NCBI GenBank assembly: GCA_016184365.1
Contig: JACPCW010000086.1
Location: 42,966-100,688 of the forward strand
DNA from: Candidatus Rokuibacteriota bacterium
Lineage (GTDB): Bacteria > Methylomirabilota > Methylomirabilia > Rokubacteriales > CSP1-6
Direction: 5' to 3'
DNA: 57,723 nucleotides
Every line of letters begins with the position of its first letter. The stretch's first letter is position 1. Positions 42,288 to 50,428 of the stretch are shown here, one piece after another. A program made the translations under genes and the position numbers. The notes beneath the pieces were generated by a model that saw nothing but the letters and a program-made list of their open reading frames with translations, searched no databases and had not been told where the DNA came from.

Positions 42288-43058
42288 TCAGCGCCCGCCC
42301 GTCACCGGCAGCGTCACACCCGTGATGTAACTCGCCTCGTCGGAGGCGAGAAAGAGCACCGCGTGCGCGATCTCCCGCGGCGTCCCGAGCCGGCGCAGCG
42401 GCGTCATCCGGCTCGGGCTGAACTCCACCGTCTCGTCGAGCCGGCGTAGCTCCTTCCCGACGCGTTCGGTGTCGATCGGACCCGGGGCCACCGCGTTCAC
42501 GTTGATCCCGTGCTCGGCGAGCTCGAGCGCGACGTCGCGAATGAACCCGTGGACGCCGGCCTTCGCCGCCGAGTACGCCGACCCGCCCGCGTAGTACGCG
42601 GTCCACGGCGTGCCCTCGCGCGCGCCCGACGAGATGCAGACGATCTTGCCGTACGAGTTCCGGATCATGTGCGGCGTCGCGGCGCGCGTGCAGAGAAACG
42701 TCGAGCGCAGATTCAGCCGGATGACGCCGTCCCAGACGTCGTCTGCCATCTCCCAGATCTTCGCGCTGCGGCTGCCCCCGACGACGTTGACGAGGATGTC
42801 GAGCCGGCCGAACCGCTCGACGGCGGTCTCGATGAGACGGCGCGCGCCATCGGCCTCGGTCACGTCGCCGAGCACCGGCACGGCGGTGCCGCCGCGTGCC
42901 TGAATCTCGGCGACGCACTCGTCGAGCGCCGGCGCTTCGACGTCGCCGGCCACGACGCGCGCGCCTTCTTCGGCGAGGCGCTCGGCAACGGCCCGACCAA
43001 TCCCGTTCGCCGCGCCCGTCACGACCGCGATCCGATCCTGCACCCGTCCGACGGTCAC
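42288..43058 (-). CDS. Short-chain dehydrogenase/reductase
   Basis: The 256-residue classical SDR has VVTGAANGIGRAVAERLAEE, NVVGGSRS (NAG-equivalent region), VCISSGAREG (catalytic Ser) and YSAAKAGVHGFIRDVALELA (YxxxK). It ends ASDEASYITGVTLPVTGGR, with the usual tetramer-interface TG...TGG end. It probably oxidises a secondary alcohol. The GTG at 43058 is chosen; the frame stays open upstream into the PIN-domain gene, which starts further left on the same strand, so a longer start would overlap it. Confidence 0.88.
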   Translation of the reverse strand: MTVGRVQDRIAVVTGAANGIGRAVAERLAEEGARVVAGDVEAPALDECVAEIQARGGTAVPVLGDVTEADGARRLIETAVERFGRLDILVNVVGGSRSAKIWEMADDVWDGVIRLNLRSTFLCTRAATPHMIRNSYGKIVCISSGAREGTPWTAYYAGGSAYSAAKAGVHGFIRDVALELAEHGINVNAVAPGPIDTERVGKELRRLDETVEFSPSRMTPLRRLGTPREIAHAVLFLASDEASYITGVTLPVTGGR

Positions 43059-43089
43059 GCGTTTCGCCTGAGCCGTGGCATGCGTTGGG

Positions 43090-43509
43090 TTATACGGGAA
43101 GCCCGAGCTCGCGCGCGGCCTGGTTCTGCGCGGCATCGAGGCTGACGAAGCGCGTCAGGGGCTGCTCGCGATGAAACCACGACGCCGTTCTGAGATGGAC
43201 GAGGTCGAGTGAACGCGGCGTGGAGACGAGCGGCATCACTCGCGATTCGCAGAGGTCGAGCGTGACGTCACGGAGCGTGAACGAGTCGAGGCCGGCAACC
43301 AGCCGATCGAAGGCGATTTGGGACTCGGCCGCCGAGAGCCGGCCCGCGCGCGACAGATGGATCAGGGTCCGATCGCCCTCGAGAACGAGCAGCACGCTCG
43401 ATACGAGCTGTGCGTCGCGCAGTTCGGTATCCAGGCGCTGCCACCCCGGCTCCCCGAGCAGCAGGCACATATAAGCCGACGTATCGATGTAGAGACGCCC
43501 CCGCGCCAC
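43090..43509 (-). CDS. PIN-domain toxin of a second toxin-antitoxin pair
   Basis: The 139-residue PIN protein starts GRLYIDTSAYMCLLLGEPGW with the first catalytic Asp. A Glu follows in VLLVLEGDRTLIHL, with Asp residues in RSLDLVHLRTASWF and FVSLDAAQNQAAREL. It should be a VapC-like RNase. It is encoded four bases downstream of a Phd-like antitoxin gene, and 31 bp upstream of an SDR gene on the same strand. Confidence 0.87.
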   Translation of the reverse strand: MARGRLYIDTSAYMCLLLGEPGWQRLDTELRDAQLVSSVLLVLEGDRTLIHLSRAGRLSAAESQIAFDRLVAGLDSFTLRDVTLDLCESRVMPLVSTPRSLDLVHLRTASWFHREQPLTRFVSLDAAQNQAARELGLPV

Positions 43510-43513
43510 GTCG

Positions 43514-43768
43514 TCAGCGCGAGTTGTCGGCCGGGCGCCGATCCTCGATCAGGACGTCCAAATACGCCCCTTTCGTCGGTCCTTTGAGCGCCGGCTTCAG
43601 GCGCGCCCGCCCGAACCGTGACCCGATGTGGACGTGCTGACTGCCGGCCGGCGCGAGTGCGGCAACGGGACGGCGGTGGCGGGTGATCACGATGCGCTCA
43701 CCCGACGCCGCCTGGTCGATGAATGACGACAGGTTTCGCTTCAGCTCGTCGATCGAGACCGTTTTCAT
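43514..43768 (-). CDS. Phd/YefM-type antitoxin
   Basis: The 84-residue protein starts MKTVSIDELKRNLSSFIDQA and continues SGERIVITRHRRPVAALAPA, the standard N-terminal Phd/YefM fold. Its C-terminal half would contact the toxin. The two TA pairs in the window thus use unrelated antitoxin types (AbrB-like and Phd-like) with PIN toxins. No palindrome as clear as that of the first pair is seen upstream. Confidence 0.88.
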   Translation of the reverse strand: MKTVSIDELKRNLSSFIDQAASGERIVITRHRRPVAALAPAGSQHVHIGSRFGRARLKPALKGPTKGAYLDVLIEDRRPADNSR

Positions 43769-43838
43769 GACCGAATAGTACCGATTCTAGGGCTGATCCT
43801 CAAATGATCCCGTCCGGATTTCGCACGGACGGAGATCG

Positions 43839-44624
43839 TTACGGCGACGACACCTGCGCGCCGCCGTCGACGACGATCTCGATCCCCGTGATCCACGACG
43901 ACGCGTCGGACGCCAGGAACAGCGCGCAGCGCGCGATGTCTTCGGGCTCGCCGACGCGTCCGAGCGGAATGCCGCGGCCCGCGGCGGTCTCGCGTTCCAC
44001 TCCCGCGATGACGTCGGCGGTCAGCCGCGTTCGGATGAACCCCGGACAGATCGCATTGACGCGAATGCGGTCGGCCGCGTACGTCGCCGCCATCGAGCGC
44101 GTGAGACCGAGCACCGCGCCCTTCGACGCCGCATAGGCGTGCGTCGGCCGCGACCGTGAGCCGCGCAGCGCGGACACCGACGAGGTGTTGACGATGGCGC
44201 CGCCGCCGGCGGCGCGCATGTGGGGAATGGCGGCGCGGCTGACGAGGTAGATCGCGCGCACATTGACGTCCTGGGCGAAATCCCATCGCTCGAGGTCGAT
44301 GGTCTCGACGGTCCCGCCGACGACCATGGTCCCGACGCCGGCGTTGTTGAACAGCACGTCGAGCCGGCCGAACGCGCGGACGGCGGCGTCGACGACGCCG
44401 GCGCAATCGTCGGGTCGCGCGAGATCGGCGACAACGTCGATGACGTCACCGCCAGCAGCGCGAATCTCGCCGACGGCATGCGTGAGCTCGCGCTCGCGAA
44501 CATCGGCCAGCGCAACGCGAGCGCCAGCGGCGGCAAAGAGCGCGGCCGTCGCGCGTCCAATCCCGGTGGCGGCGCCGGTAACGAGCGCAGCTCTGCCGCC
44601 GAGCGGCCGGCTAGCGTCAGTCAA
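43839..44624 (-). CDS. Short-chain dehydrogenase/reductase
   Basis: The 261-residue classical SDR has LVTGAATGIGRATAALFAAA, LFNNAGVGTM (NNAG), IVNTSSVSALRGSR (catalytic Ser) and YAASKGAVLGLTRSMA (YxxxK). DVRERE after the second strand starts with Asp, favouring NAD(H). The end SDASSWITGIEIVVDGGAQV is intact. It is separate from the TA pair by 70 bp and from the TPP-enzyme stop by 205 bp. That 205-bp gap (44625-44829) shows a duplicated TCCATGAGATC and no ORF. Confidence 0.9.
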   Translation of the reverse strand: MTDASRPLGGRAALVTGAATGIGRATAALFAAAGARVALADVRERELTHAVGEIRAAGGDVIDVVADLARPDDCAGVVDAAVRAFGRLDVLFNNAGVGTMVVGGTVETIDLERWDFAQDVNVRAIYLVSRAAIPHMRAAGGGAIVNTSSVSALRGSRSRPTHAYAASKGAVLGLTRSMAATYAADRIRVNAICPGFIRTRLTADVIAGVERETAAGRGIPLGRVGEPEDIARCALFLASDASSWITGIEIVVDGGAQVSSP

Positions 44625-44829
44625 GGGTCGTTCGGTCCGGATTGGTCATGGTCGCCGGACGCGACCGACCGCGTCAGAGCGCGGCCAGTCAACGCGTGTG
44701 AGCGAGACGTCGGAGCGTGGAGCGGCCATCGCGTGTGGGCGACGGAAGTGCGAACGGGAGACGGACGCGACAGGACCCGTCCGACGCGCGCGAAGTCCTC
44801 CATGAGATCCGCGAAGCCGTCCATGAGAT

Positions 44830-46557
44830 CTAGGAGAACGTAGGCGCAGGCACGCTCGCGATCGCGACGTCGATGACGGCCGGGCATCCCGACGCAACAG
44901 CCCGTTCGAGCGCCCGAGGCAGCTCGTCGGCACGATCGACGTGAACGCCGAAGCCGCCCAGAGCCGAAGCGACGAGATCGTAGCGTGTCGGCAGCAGATC
45001 GCACCCGACGGTGCGCTCCGCGCCGTAGTGCCGCAGCTGAAGCTGGTGCTCCGCGTTCCAGCGCGCGTCATTGCCGACGACGGCGACGATCGGCAGCCCG
45101 TAGCGCAGCGCGGTGTCGAGCTCGAACGCGTGATAACCGAACGTGCCGTCGCCGAGCGCGACGAGCACGGTCCGTCGCGGATGCGCGAGCTTCGCGGCCA
45201 GCGCCATCGGGATCGCGCTGCCGATCGATCCGGACAGGTTGTTGATGATCCGCTCGCGCGGCTCGAGCGCGGCCTGGATCCACTGCCCGTACTCGCCGCC
45301 GTCGCTGACGAGCACGGCGCCGGCGTCGACCCACGGCGCGAGCGCGGCGGCGACGGCGAGCGGATGCATCGCCGTGCGCACGTCGCGCGCGAGCGCGTCC
45401 CACTCGGCCGGGCGCGAGAGCCGCGCCGCGGCGACTTCGGAGCGCCACGGCGAGCCGCGCCACGCGCGCTCGCGCGCCGCGGCCGCGAGCACGCCGGCCG
45501 CGATGGCCGGATCCGCGACCCACGAGCGCTCGATGCGCGCGCTCTTGGCCGGCAAGGGCGCGTCGGGCGCGATCTGGAGAAATCGCGTCGTCGATGCGAA
45601 CGGCGCGCCGCCGAACTTCAGCGAGAAGTCGAGCGCCTTGCCGAGCAACAGCACGACGTCGGCGCGCCCGAGACATCGCGACGCCGCGCGCAGCCACGGA
45701 TCGTTCACGCCGCGCGGACTCTCGATCGGCAGCGCGGGGATACCGGTCACCTCCGCGAGCGCGCGCACGGCGGCGTGCCGCGGCCCGCGCGCCAGCGCCG
45801 GACCGACGAGGATGAGTGGACGTTCCGCCTCGGCGACCGCCGCCACGATGTCCCGCGCCGCGGCCGCGTCGATCGACGCCGCCGAGTCGGCGCGTGAGTC
45901 GAGGAGCGCCCCGGGTGTCCCGGCGTCGGCCAGGCGATCGAGGAGCGCCCCGGGTGTCCCGGCGTCGGCCAGGCGATCGAGGAGCGCCCCGGGTGTCCCG
46001 GGGCGCTCCGAGCGTTGGGGGGTGTGGGGGGCCATTTCGGGGCCCCCCACGTAATCGAGGACGTCGCCCGGAAGACTCACGTGCACCGGGCCAGGTCGTC
46101 CGGATCGCGCGATCGCGAGCGCTTCGCGAACGTCCTCGTCGACCGTCTCGGCGCGCTCGGCGAGCCACGCGGCCTTCGTCATCGGACGCGCGGCGGCCAC
46201 CTGATCCATCTCCTGAAATCCGCCCTGACCGATCTCGCCGCGGCCGCAGTGGCCGGAGAGCAGCACGACCGGCGATTCCGCCATCAGCGCGCCATAGAGC
46301 GCGGACAGCGCGTTCGCGTGGCCGGGCCCCGCCGTGACGAGCGCAACACCCGGCTCGTCAGTCAGTCGGCCCCACGCGTCCGCCATGTGAACGGCGGCCG
46401 CCTCGTGCCGCGTGTGGAGCACGGTGAGGCCGCGGCCGATCGTTGCGTCGTAGAGCGAGAGGATGTGATTGCCGGAGAGCGTGAAGACATTCCGCACGCC
46501 GGCGTCGGCGAGCGCGTCGACGACGAGGTCCGCGCCCCGGCGCGCCGCCGGACTCAT
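44830..46557 (-). CDS. Thiamine diphosphate enzyme, acetolactate synthase-like, with an inserted repeat
   Basis: The 575-residue TPP enzyme has the catalytic Glu in [18 protein letters not shown], the [14 protein letters not shown] loop and, in the third domain, the [16 protein letters not shown] and [14 protein letters not shown]/Mg2+-binding motif (GDG-N27-N type). It is most like acetolactate synthase/oxalyl-CoA decarboxylase-like enzymes of unknown substrate. Between domains 1 and 2, about residues 168-215, an in-frame repeat is translated: [17 protein letters not shown] followed by [13 protein letters not shown] twice and once as [13 protein letters not shown]. The start overlaps the pgi stop (ATGA at 46554-46557). 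Confidence 0.87.
   Translation of the reverse strand: MSPAARRGADLVVDALADAGVRNVFTLSGNHILSLYDATIGRGLTVLHTRHEAAAVHMADAWGRLTDEPGVALVTAGPGHANALSALYGALMAESPVVLLSGHCGRGEIGQGGFQEMDQVAAARPMTKAAWLAERAETVDEDVREALAIARSGRPGPVHVSLPGDVLDYVGGPEMAPHTPQRSERPGTPGALLDRLADAGTPGALLDRLADAGTPGALLDSRADSAASIDAAAARDIVAAVAEAERPLILVGPALARGPRHAAVRALAEVTGIPALPIESPRGVNDPWLRAASRCLGRADVVLLLGKALDFSLKFGGAPFASTTRFLQIAPDAPLPAKSARIERSWVADPAIAAGVLAAAARERAWRGSPWRSEVAAARLSRPAEWDALARDVRTAMHPLAVAAALAPWVDAGAVLVSDGGEYGQWIQAALEPRERIINNLSGSIGSAIPMALAAKLAHPRRTVLVALGDGTFGYHAFELDTALRYGLPIVAVVGNDARWNAEHQLQLRHYGAERTVGCDLLPTRYDLVASALGGFGVHVDRADELPRALERAVASGCPAVIDVAIASVPAPTFS
45901..46051 (-). repeat. Two-hairpin G/C-tract repeat inside the TPP-enzyme gene, with a triplicated 39-bp unit
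   Basis: In gene orientation the element reads ACGTGGGGGGCCCCGAAATG, GCCCCCCACACCCCCCAACG, then CTCGGAGCGCCCCGGGACAC and CCGGGGCGCTCCTCGATCGC. The part CGGGACACCCGGGGCGCTCC-TCGATCGCCTGGCCGACGC is a 39-bp unit (13 codons) present as two perfect copies (45901-45939 and 45940-45978) and a third diverging at its end. Every length is a multiple of three, so the reading frame is kept through the whole insertion. Confidence 0.92.
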
Positions 46558-48152
46558 CGGACGGTGTAGACGGCGTCGAAGGCCGACGCGCCGGGCGCGA
46601 GCGTGCGCCGCACGCCGTGGTCGGGATTCGCCGCGAGGTGCTGCAGCACCTTGAAGACGGTCTCGATCTCGCCGGCGAGACCGGCGCCGGCGGCGACGTT
46701 CTCGACGGTCAGCCGCTCGCGACGCCGGCTGCGCAGCAGCGCGAGAACTTTCTTCTGCACGTCGAGCACCGCGGCCGCGGCCTTCTTGCCGGCTTCGACG
46801 CCCGGCTGGTGGTACGCGTTGATGTTCACGAGGCTCGCGTAGAGGCCCACCGTGCGCTCGTAGAGCGCGACGAGCTTGCCGACGGTCTGCGGACTCGTGT
46901 CGGGCACGGTGAGGGTCACGCTCTCGCGTCCGTTCTCCCAGAGCGCGCGGCGCGTCCCCTGGAAGAATCCCGAGAGGTAATCCCCGCTCGTGACGCCCGG
47001 CTCCACCTCCATCGACCGGCCGCTCCGATCCCGCAGCACTTCGATGAAGGTGACGAAGAAGTTGTTCAGGCCGTCCCGAAGCTGTTGCACGTAGGCGTGC
47101 TGGTCGGTGGAACCTTTGTTCCCGTACACGGCAATGCCCTGGTGAACGACACGGCCGTCGAGATCGCGCTCCTTGCCGAGCGACTCCATGACGAGCTGCT
47201 GGAGGTACCGGCTGAAGAGCTCGAGGCGGTCCTTGTACGGCAGGATGACCATGTCTTTGGCGCCACGCCCATCGCCGGCGGCGTACCACGCGAGCGCGAG
47301 CAGCGCCGCCGGATTCCGGCCCGGATCCTTCTCGCGCGTCACCGCGTCCATCGCGCGCGCGCCGGCGAGGATCGCGTCGACGTCGAGTCCCTGAAGCGCG
47401 GCGGGCACCAAGCCGACGGCCGACATCTCGGAGGTGCGCCCACCGACCCAGTCCCACATCGGAAACCGCGCGAGCCACTCGCCCTCGACCGCCGCCCGGT
47501 CGAGCTGGCTGCCGGCCTGCGTGATCGCGACGGCGTGACGACCGAACGGCAGCGTCCTCGCCTCGTACGCGCGCCGCGCTTCGCGCATGCCGTTGCGTGT
47601 CTCTGGTGTGCCGCCGGATTTCGAAATCACGATCGTGAGCGTCTCGCGGAGCGCGTCGCCGATCCGTCCGAGCACGAGATCGATGCCGTCGGGATCGGTG
47701 TTGTCGAAGAAATACGGACGCAGTCGATCGCGACCCGGCGCGCCGAGCGCGCGCGCGACGAACGCGGGCCCGAGCGCGGATCCGCCGATGCCGACGACGA
47801 GCACGTTCGTGAAGCGGCGCGCCTTCGGCGGCTTGATGCGAGCGCCGTGCACGTCGCGCGCGAACCGCTTGATCGCGGCGAGGCACGCGCGGATCTCGCG
47901 CGCGATCGCGGGCGTCGGCGCCTTCGACGGATCGCGCAGCCAGTAGTGGCCGACCATGCGGTCCTCGTCGGGATTCGCGATCGCGCCGGCCTCGAGCGCG
48001 TCCATCGCCGCGATCGCCTGGCGGATGCTCGCGTCTTTCTCGGCGAGGAAGCTGTCCGGAAAGCTCATGCGCGACAGATCGATGCTCACGCCGACGGACT
48101 CGGCGACGTACAGCCGCGAGCGGAAGCGCTGCCAGAGCGCGTCGTTGTCCAC
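46554..48152 (-). CDS. pgi: Glucose-6-phosphate isomerase
   Basis: The 532-residue protein has the phosphosugar-binding SIS domain: [38 protein letters not shown] and [20 protein letters not shown], plus [18 protein letters not shown] with the signature GSTDQHA. It interconverts glucose-6-P and fructose-6-P. The GTG at 48152 ([10 protein letters not shown]) is chosen because GGAGGG is seven bases upstream; a frame-open ATG 24 codons earlier lacks this. It is coupled by ATGA to the TPP enzyme. Confidence 0.93.
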   Translation of the reverse strand: MDNDALWQRFRSRLYVAESVGVSIDLSRMSFPDSFLAEKDASIRQAIAAMDALEAGAIANPDEDRMVGHYWLRDPSKAPTPAIAREIRACLAAIKRFARDVHGARIKPPKARRFTNVLVVGIGGSALGPAFVARALGAPGRDRLRPYFFDNTDPDGIDLVLGRIGDALRETLTIVISKSGGTPETRNGMREARRAYEARTLPFGRHAVAITQAGSQLDRAAVEGEWLARFPMWDWVGGRTSEMSAVGLVPAALQGLDVDAILAGARAMDAVTREKDPGRNPAALLALAWYAAGDGRGAKDMVILPYKDRLELFSRYLQQLVMESLGKERDLDGRVVHQGIAVYGNKGSTDQHAYVQQLRDGLNNFFVTFIEVLRDRSGRSMEVEPGVTSGDYLSGFFQGTRRALWENGRESVTLTVPDTSPQTVGKLVALYERTVGLYASLVNINAYHQPGVEAGKKAAAAVLDVQKKVLALLRSRRRERLTVENVAAGAGLAGEIETVFKVLQHLAANPDHGVRRTLAPGASAFDAVYTVR

Positions 48153-48313
48153 GATGAGGCCCTCCGTGAGCGGCGATGATACCGGAAACCGCGCGGATCT
48201 GGCACGGCCGGGCAGATCTGACACGGCGGAGCGCGCAATCCGTTACCCATCGAGGGCAACGCCTTACCCGGCGCGACGATACGTCGCACGTCCCGGCACG
48301 ACAGTTGCGACCG

Positions 48314-48775
48314 ATGCCGCCCATGAACCGTCGTCGTCAGGCCGCCGGGATCGCACTCATGGTTACGATGGCGGCGCTTGCCGCAGCACGAATCGCCGAC
48401 GCGCATCCCGTGGACGATCCGATGACGGGCATCGCGTCGTGGTACGGCGAGCCGCATCACGGACGACTCACCGCGAACGGCGAGATCTTCGATCAGGAGG
48501 CGCTCACCGCGGCGCATCCGTCGCTGCCGTTCGGGACGATCCTTCGTGTCACGAACCTTCACGACGGGCTGAGCGTCGAGGTCCGCATCAACGACCGCGG
48601 ACCGGTCATTCCGGGCCGGATCGTCGATCTCTCGCGCGCCGCCGCGCGCTCGGTGCGCGCGACCGGGCTCGGCATCTTCCGCGTACGTCTCGAGGTCGTG
48701 CCGCGCGAGACGCCGACGACAGCGGCGATGCGTGACGCGAGCGCGAGGCGGACGACCACGTCGCCGAAGCCGTGA
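48314..48775 (+). CDS. rlpA: RlpA-like double-psi beta-barrel protein
   Basis: The ~153-residue protein has a signal peptide (MNRRRQAAGIALMVTMAALA, cleaved near ADAHP) and an RlpA domain: GIASWYGEPHHGRLTANGEI, DQEALTAAHPSLPFGTILRV and INDRGPVIPGRIVDLSRAAA with the conserved NDRGP. RlpA proteins bind or cleave denuded peptidoglycan glycans and affect septation. No SPOR domain is present, making it a short version. The start may be this ATG or the one three codons later. It faces pgi divergently across a 161-bp gap. Confidence 0.88.
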   Translation: MPPMNRRRQAAGIALMVTMAALAAARIADAHPVDDPMTGIASWYGEPHHGRLTANGEIFDQEALTAAHPSLPFGTILRVTNLHDGLSVEVRINDRGPVIPGRIVDLSRAAARSVRATGLGIFRVRLEVVPRETPTTAAMRDASARRTTTSPKP

Positions 48776-49108
48776 TCAGAGCCGCGGGTACGCGTCGGGC
48801 TTCTTCGGCGGCGCCGGCGTCTTCGCCCGCCGCAGCCGGCGCTCGATCCGCGTGAGCAGGCGGCGCTGGTCGAGGAAGATCTCGAGCAGCTGACCGAAGA
48901 CGATGAAGGGACTTCCGGCGAGGATGCCGGACATGAGCAGCGCGCCGACGAGCAGCGCCCGCTCGATCGCTTCCTGCGTTCCCGTCACCCCCGGCCGCCA
49001 CTCGTCGGTGAACCCCGCGATGCCGGCGGACACGACGCCGAGCGCGATGAAGACGATGCCGACGACGACCATGAGCCGCGACCAGACGCGCGTGAACTTG
49101 TATTTCAT
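48776..49108 (-). CDS. Small two-span membrane protein of unknown function
   Basis: The 110-residue protein has two hydrophobic segments, LMVVVGIVFIALGVVSAGIA and ALLVGALLMSGILAGSPFIV, and then FGQLLEIFLDQRRLLTRIER with a basic, Pro-rich end (RRLRRAKTPAPPKKPD). I do not recognise the family. The ATG at 49108 is chosen because the upstream open frame is the translated repeat at 49111-49299. The stop codons of this gene and rlpA abut without a gap. Confidence 0.7.
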   Translation of the reverse strand: MKYKFTRVWSRLMVVVGIVFIALGVVSAGIAGFTDEWRPGVTGTQEAIERALLVGALLMSGILAGSPFIVFGQLLEIFLDQRRLLTRIERRLRRAKTPAPPKKPDAYPRL

Positions 49109-49110
49109 CA

Positions 49111-49299
49111 ATTGGGGGGCCCCGACATGGCCCCCCAAACCCCCCAGCGCTCGGAGCGCCCCGGGGAACCCGCGGCGCTCCTCGATCCACGCGTGGCCAG
49201 ACGCCGCTTGGGGGGCCCCGACATGGCCCCCCAACCCCCCCAGCGCTCCGCGCGCCCCGGGGCACCCGGGGCGCGCCTCGTTCCCCGCGTGGCCAGACG
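49111..49299 (+). repeat. Two tandem copies of the two-hairpin G/C-tract repeat
   Basis: Copy 1 (about 49112-49204) and copy 2 (about 49208-49299) each contain TTGGGGGGCCCCGACATGGC, a C6 end of hairpin 1, a second C-tract, then GCGCCCCGGGG and CGCGGCGCTCCTCGA or its variant CCCGGGGCGCGCCTCG. Each copy ends with the same CGTGGCCAGACG sequence, so the flank was duplicated along with the repeat. The gap lies between two minus-strand genes, and the repeat is oriented opposite to them. Confidence 0.88.
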
Positions 49300-49339
49300 T
49301 TTCACGCGATCACTTTATCGCGATCGTCGCGGAGTGGAG

Positions 49340-50209
49340 CTAATCCCAGAGGAAGCTGCGGGGATTGACCGGCCGGCCCTTCACGAGCACCTCGTAGTGG
49401 AGGTGCGGGCCGGTCGTGCGCCCGGTGTTGCCGGTGTAACCGACGAGCGCGCCGCGCGCGACCGTCTGTCCCTTGCGGACGCTCACGCGCGACAGATGTC
49501 CGTAGTGGGTCCGGATCTCCTCGCCATGCTCGATCACGACGCCGATGCCGTGATCGCCGAGATCACCGGCGATCACGACCGTGCCGGCGGCCGGCGCGTG
49601 GACCGGCGTGCCGATCTTCGCGCCGATGTCGAGCCCGCTGTGGAACTCGCTTCCGCCCGTCCACGGTGACAGGCGTCGTCCGAACTCGGAGTTGATCGAC
49701 CCGCGCACGGGCCAGCGTGACGGCAGGGATGCGAGCGCCTTGCCGGCGCGTCCGATCAGACGATCGAGCGCGCGGAGGCTTTCACCTTCCTCGGCGATGC
49801 TGTCGGCGAGGCGATCGATCGCGCTGCGCTCGCCGCGCGGCGCGACCGGGCGCAGGCCGCCGCCGATGCCGGCGTTCGGCGTGCGCGCCGCGGGTTCCGG
49901 ACCGAGCGCTTCCCAGATGCGCGCGTGCATCTCCCGCCACGCTTCGGTGTCGCGCGACAGATCATCGAGACGCTGCGAGATCGCCGCGAGCGTGCGGCGC
50001 TGCTCGCCGAGCGCGACGCGATCGGCGCGGGTTTCGCGGGTGATCTGGCGAAGCGTGATCCAGTCGCCGACGAGCACGCCGAGTCCCGCCACGAGGACGA
50101 CGGCGAGCGCGCCACCGACGACGGTCGCCCGACGCGGAAGGTTGATACGGAAGACGCGGGAGCCATTGCTTCGAACGACCAGCAGGCTCCAGTGCTCGCG
50201 GCGGCTCAA
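49340..50209 (-). CDS. M23-family peptidase (LytM/NlpD type) with membrane anchor and coiled coil
   Basis: The 289-residue protein has a short cytoplasmic N-terminus, one membrane span near residues 28-48 (ATVVGGALAVVLVAGLGVLV) and a coiled-coil-like stretch (REMHARIWEALG and neighbours, about 60-150). The C-terminal M23 domain follows: FHSGLDIGAKIGTPVHAPAA and THYGHLSRVSVRKGQTVARG with the HxH zinc motif in TGPHLHYEVL, and the first zinc ligands in HSGLDIG. It would cut peptide cross-links in peptidoglycan or activate amidases. It is divergent from the aminotransferase operon. Confidence 0.9.
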   Translation of the reverse strand: MSRREHWSLLVVRSNGSRVFRINLPRRATVVGGALAVVLVAGLGVLVGDWITLRQITRETRADRVALGEQRRTLAAISQRLDDLSRDTEAWREMHARIWEALGPEPAARTPNAGIGGGLRPVAPRGERSAIDRLADSIAEEGESLRALDRLIGRAGKALASLPSRWPVRGSINSEFGRRLSPWTGGSEFHSGLDIGAKIGTPVHAPAAGTVVIAGDLGDHGIGVVIEHGEEIRTHYGHLSRVSVRKGQTVARGALVGYTGNTGRTTGPHLHYEVLVKGRPVNPRSFLWD

Positions 50210-50324
50210 ACGGGTTCGCGCTCCCGGTGCGGCAAGATTTTTCCCGCGCCTTGATAACCCGCCCCCCGGGCAGTGTCAACGGCTGAAACGGACTGCGGCG
50301 TAACTCCTCGTCGGAACGGGTCTT

Positions 50325-50354
50325 TTGACACCGGTGCGACCGCCTTAGTATGAT
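50325..50354 (+). promoter_or_regulatory. Probable sigma-70 promoter of the aminotransferase-hom operon
   Basis: TTGACA (50325-50330) and TATGAT (50349-50354) are separated by 18 bp and lie 75 bp upstream of the aminotransferase ATG. This is the best match to the -35/-10 consensus in the window. The intervening leader contains GGGTCACGCTCACGACCGCGTGACC, with GGTCACGC/GCGTGACC inverted repeats that could be an operator. Confidence 0.78.
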
Positions 50355-50428
50355 CCGCGTTACCCTCGACCGAGGGTCACGCTCACGACCGCGTGACCGG
50401 GGTCACGCCGGAAGGGCGGGAAGGACGG

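Noticed and set aside
45901-46051. CRISPR-like array of 39-bp repeats
   Set aside because: The repeats are directly adjacent without spacers, in frame and part of a larger structured element; no cas gene is present.
44830-48324. A 1164-codon open frame covering the TPP enzyme and running through pgi on the same strand
   Set aside because: The first part is Arg-rich and simply reads pgi in another frame; the TPP enzyme start is fixed by its conserved N-terminus and the ATGA overlap at 46554-46557.
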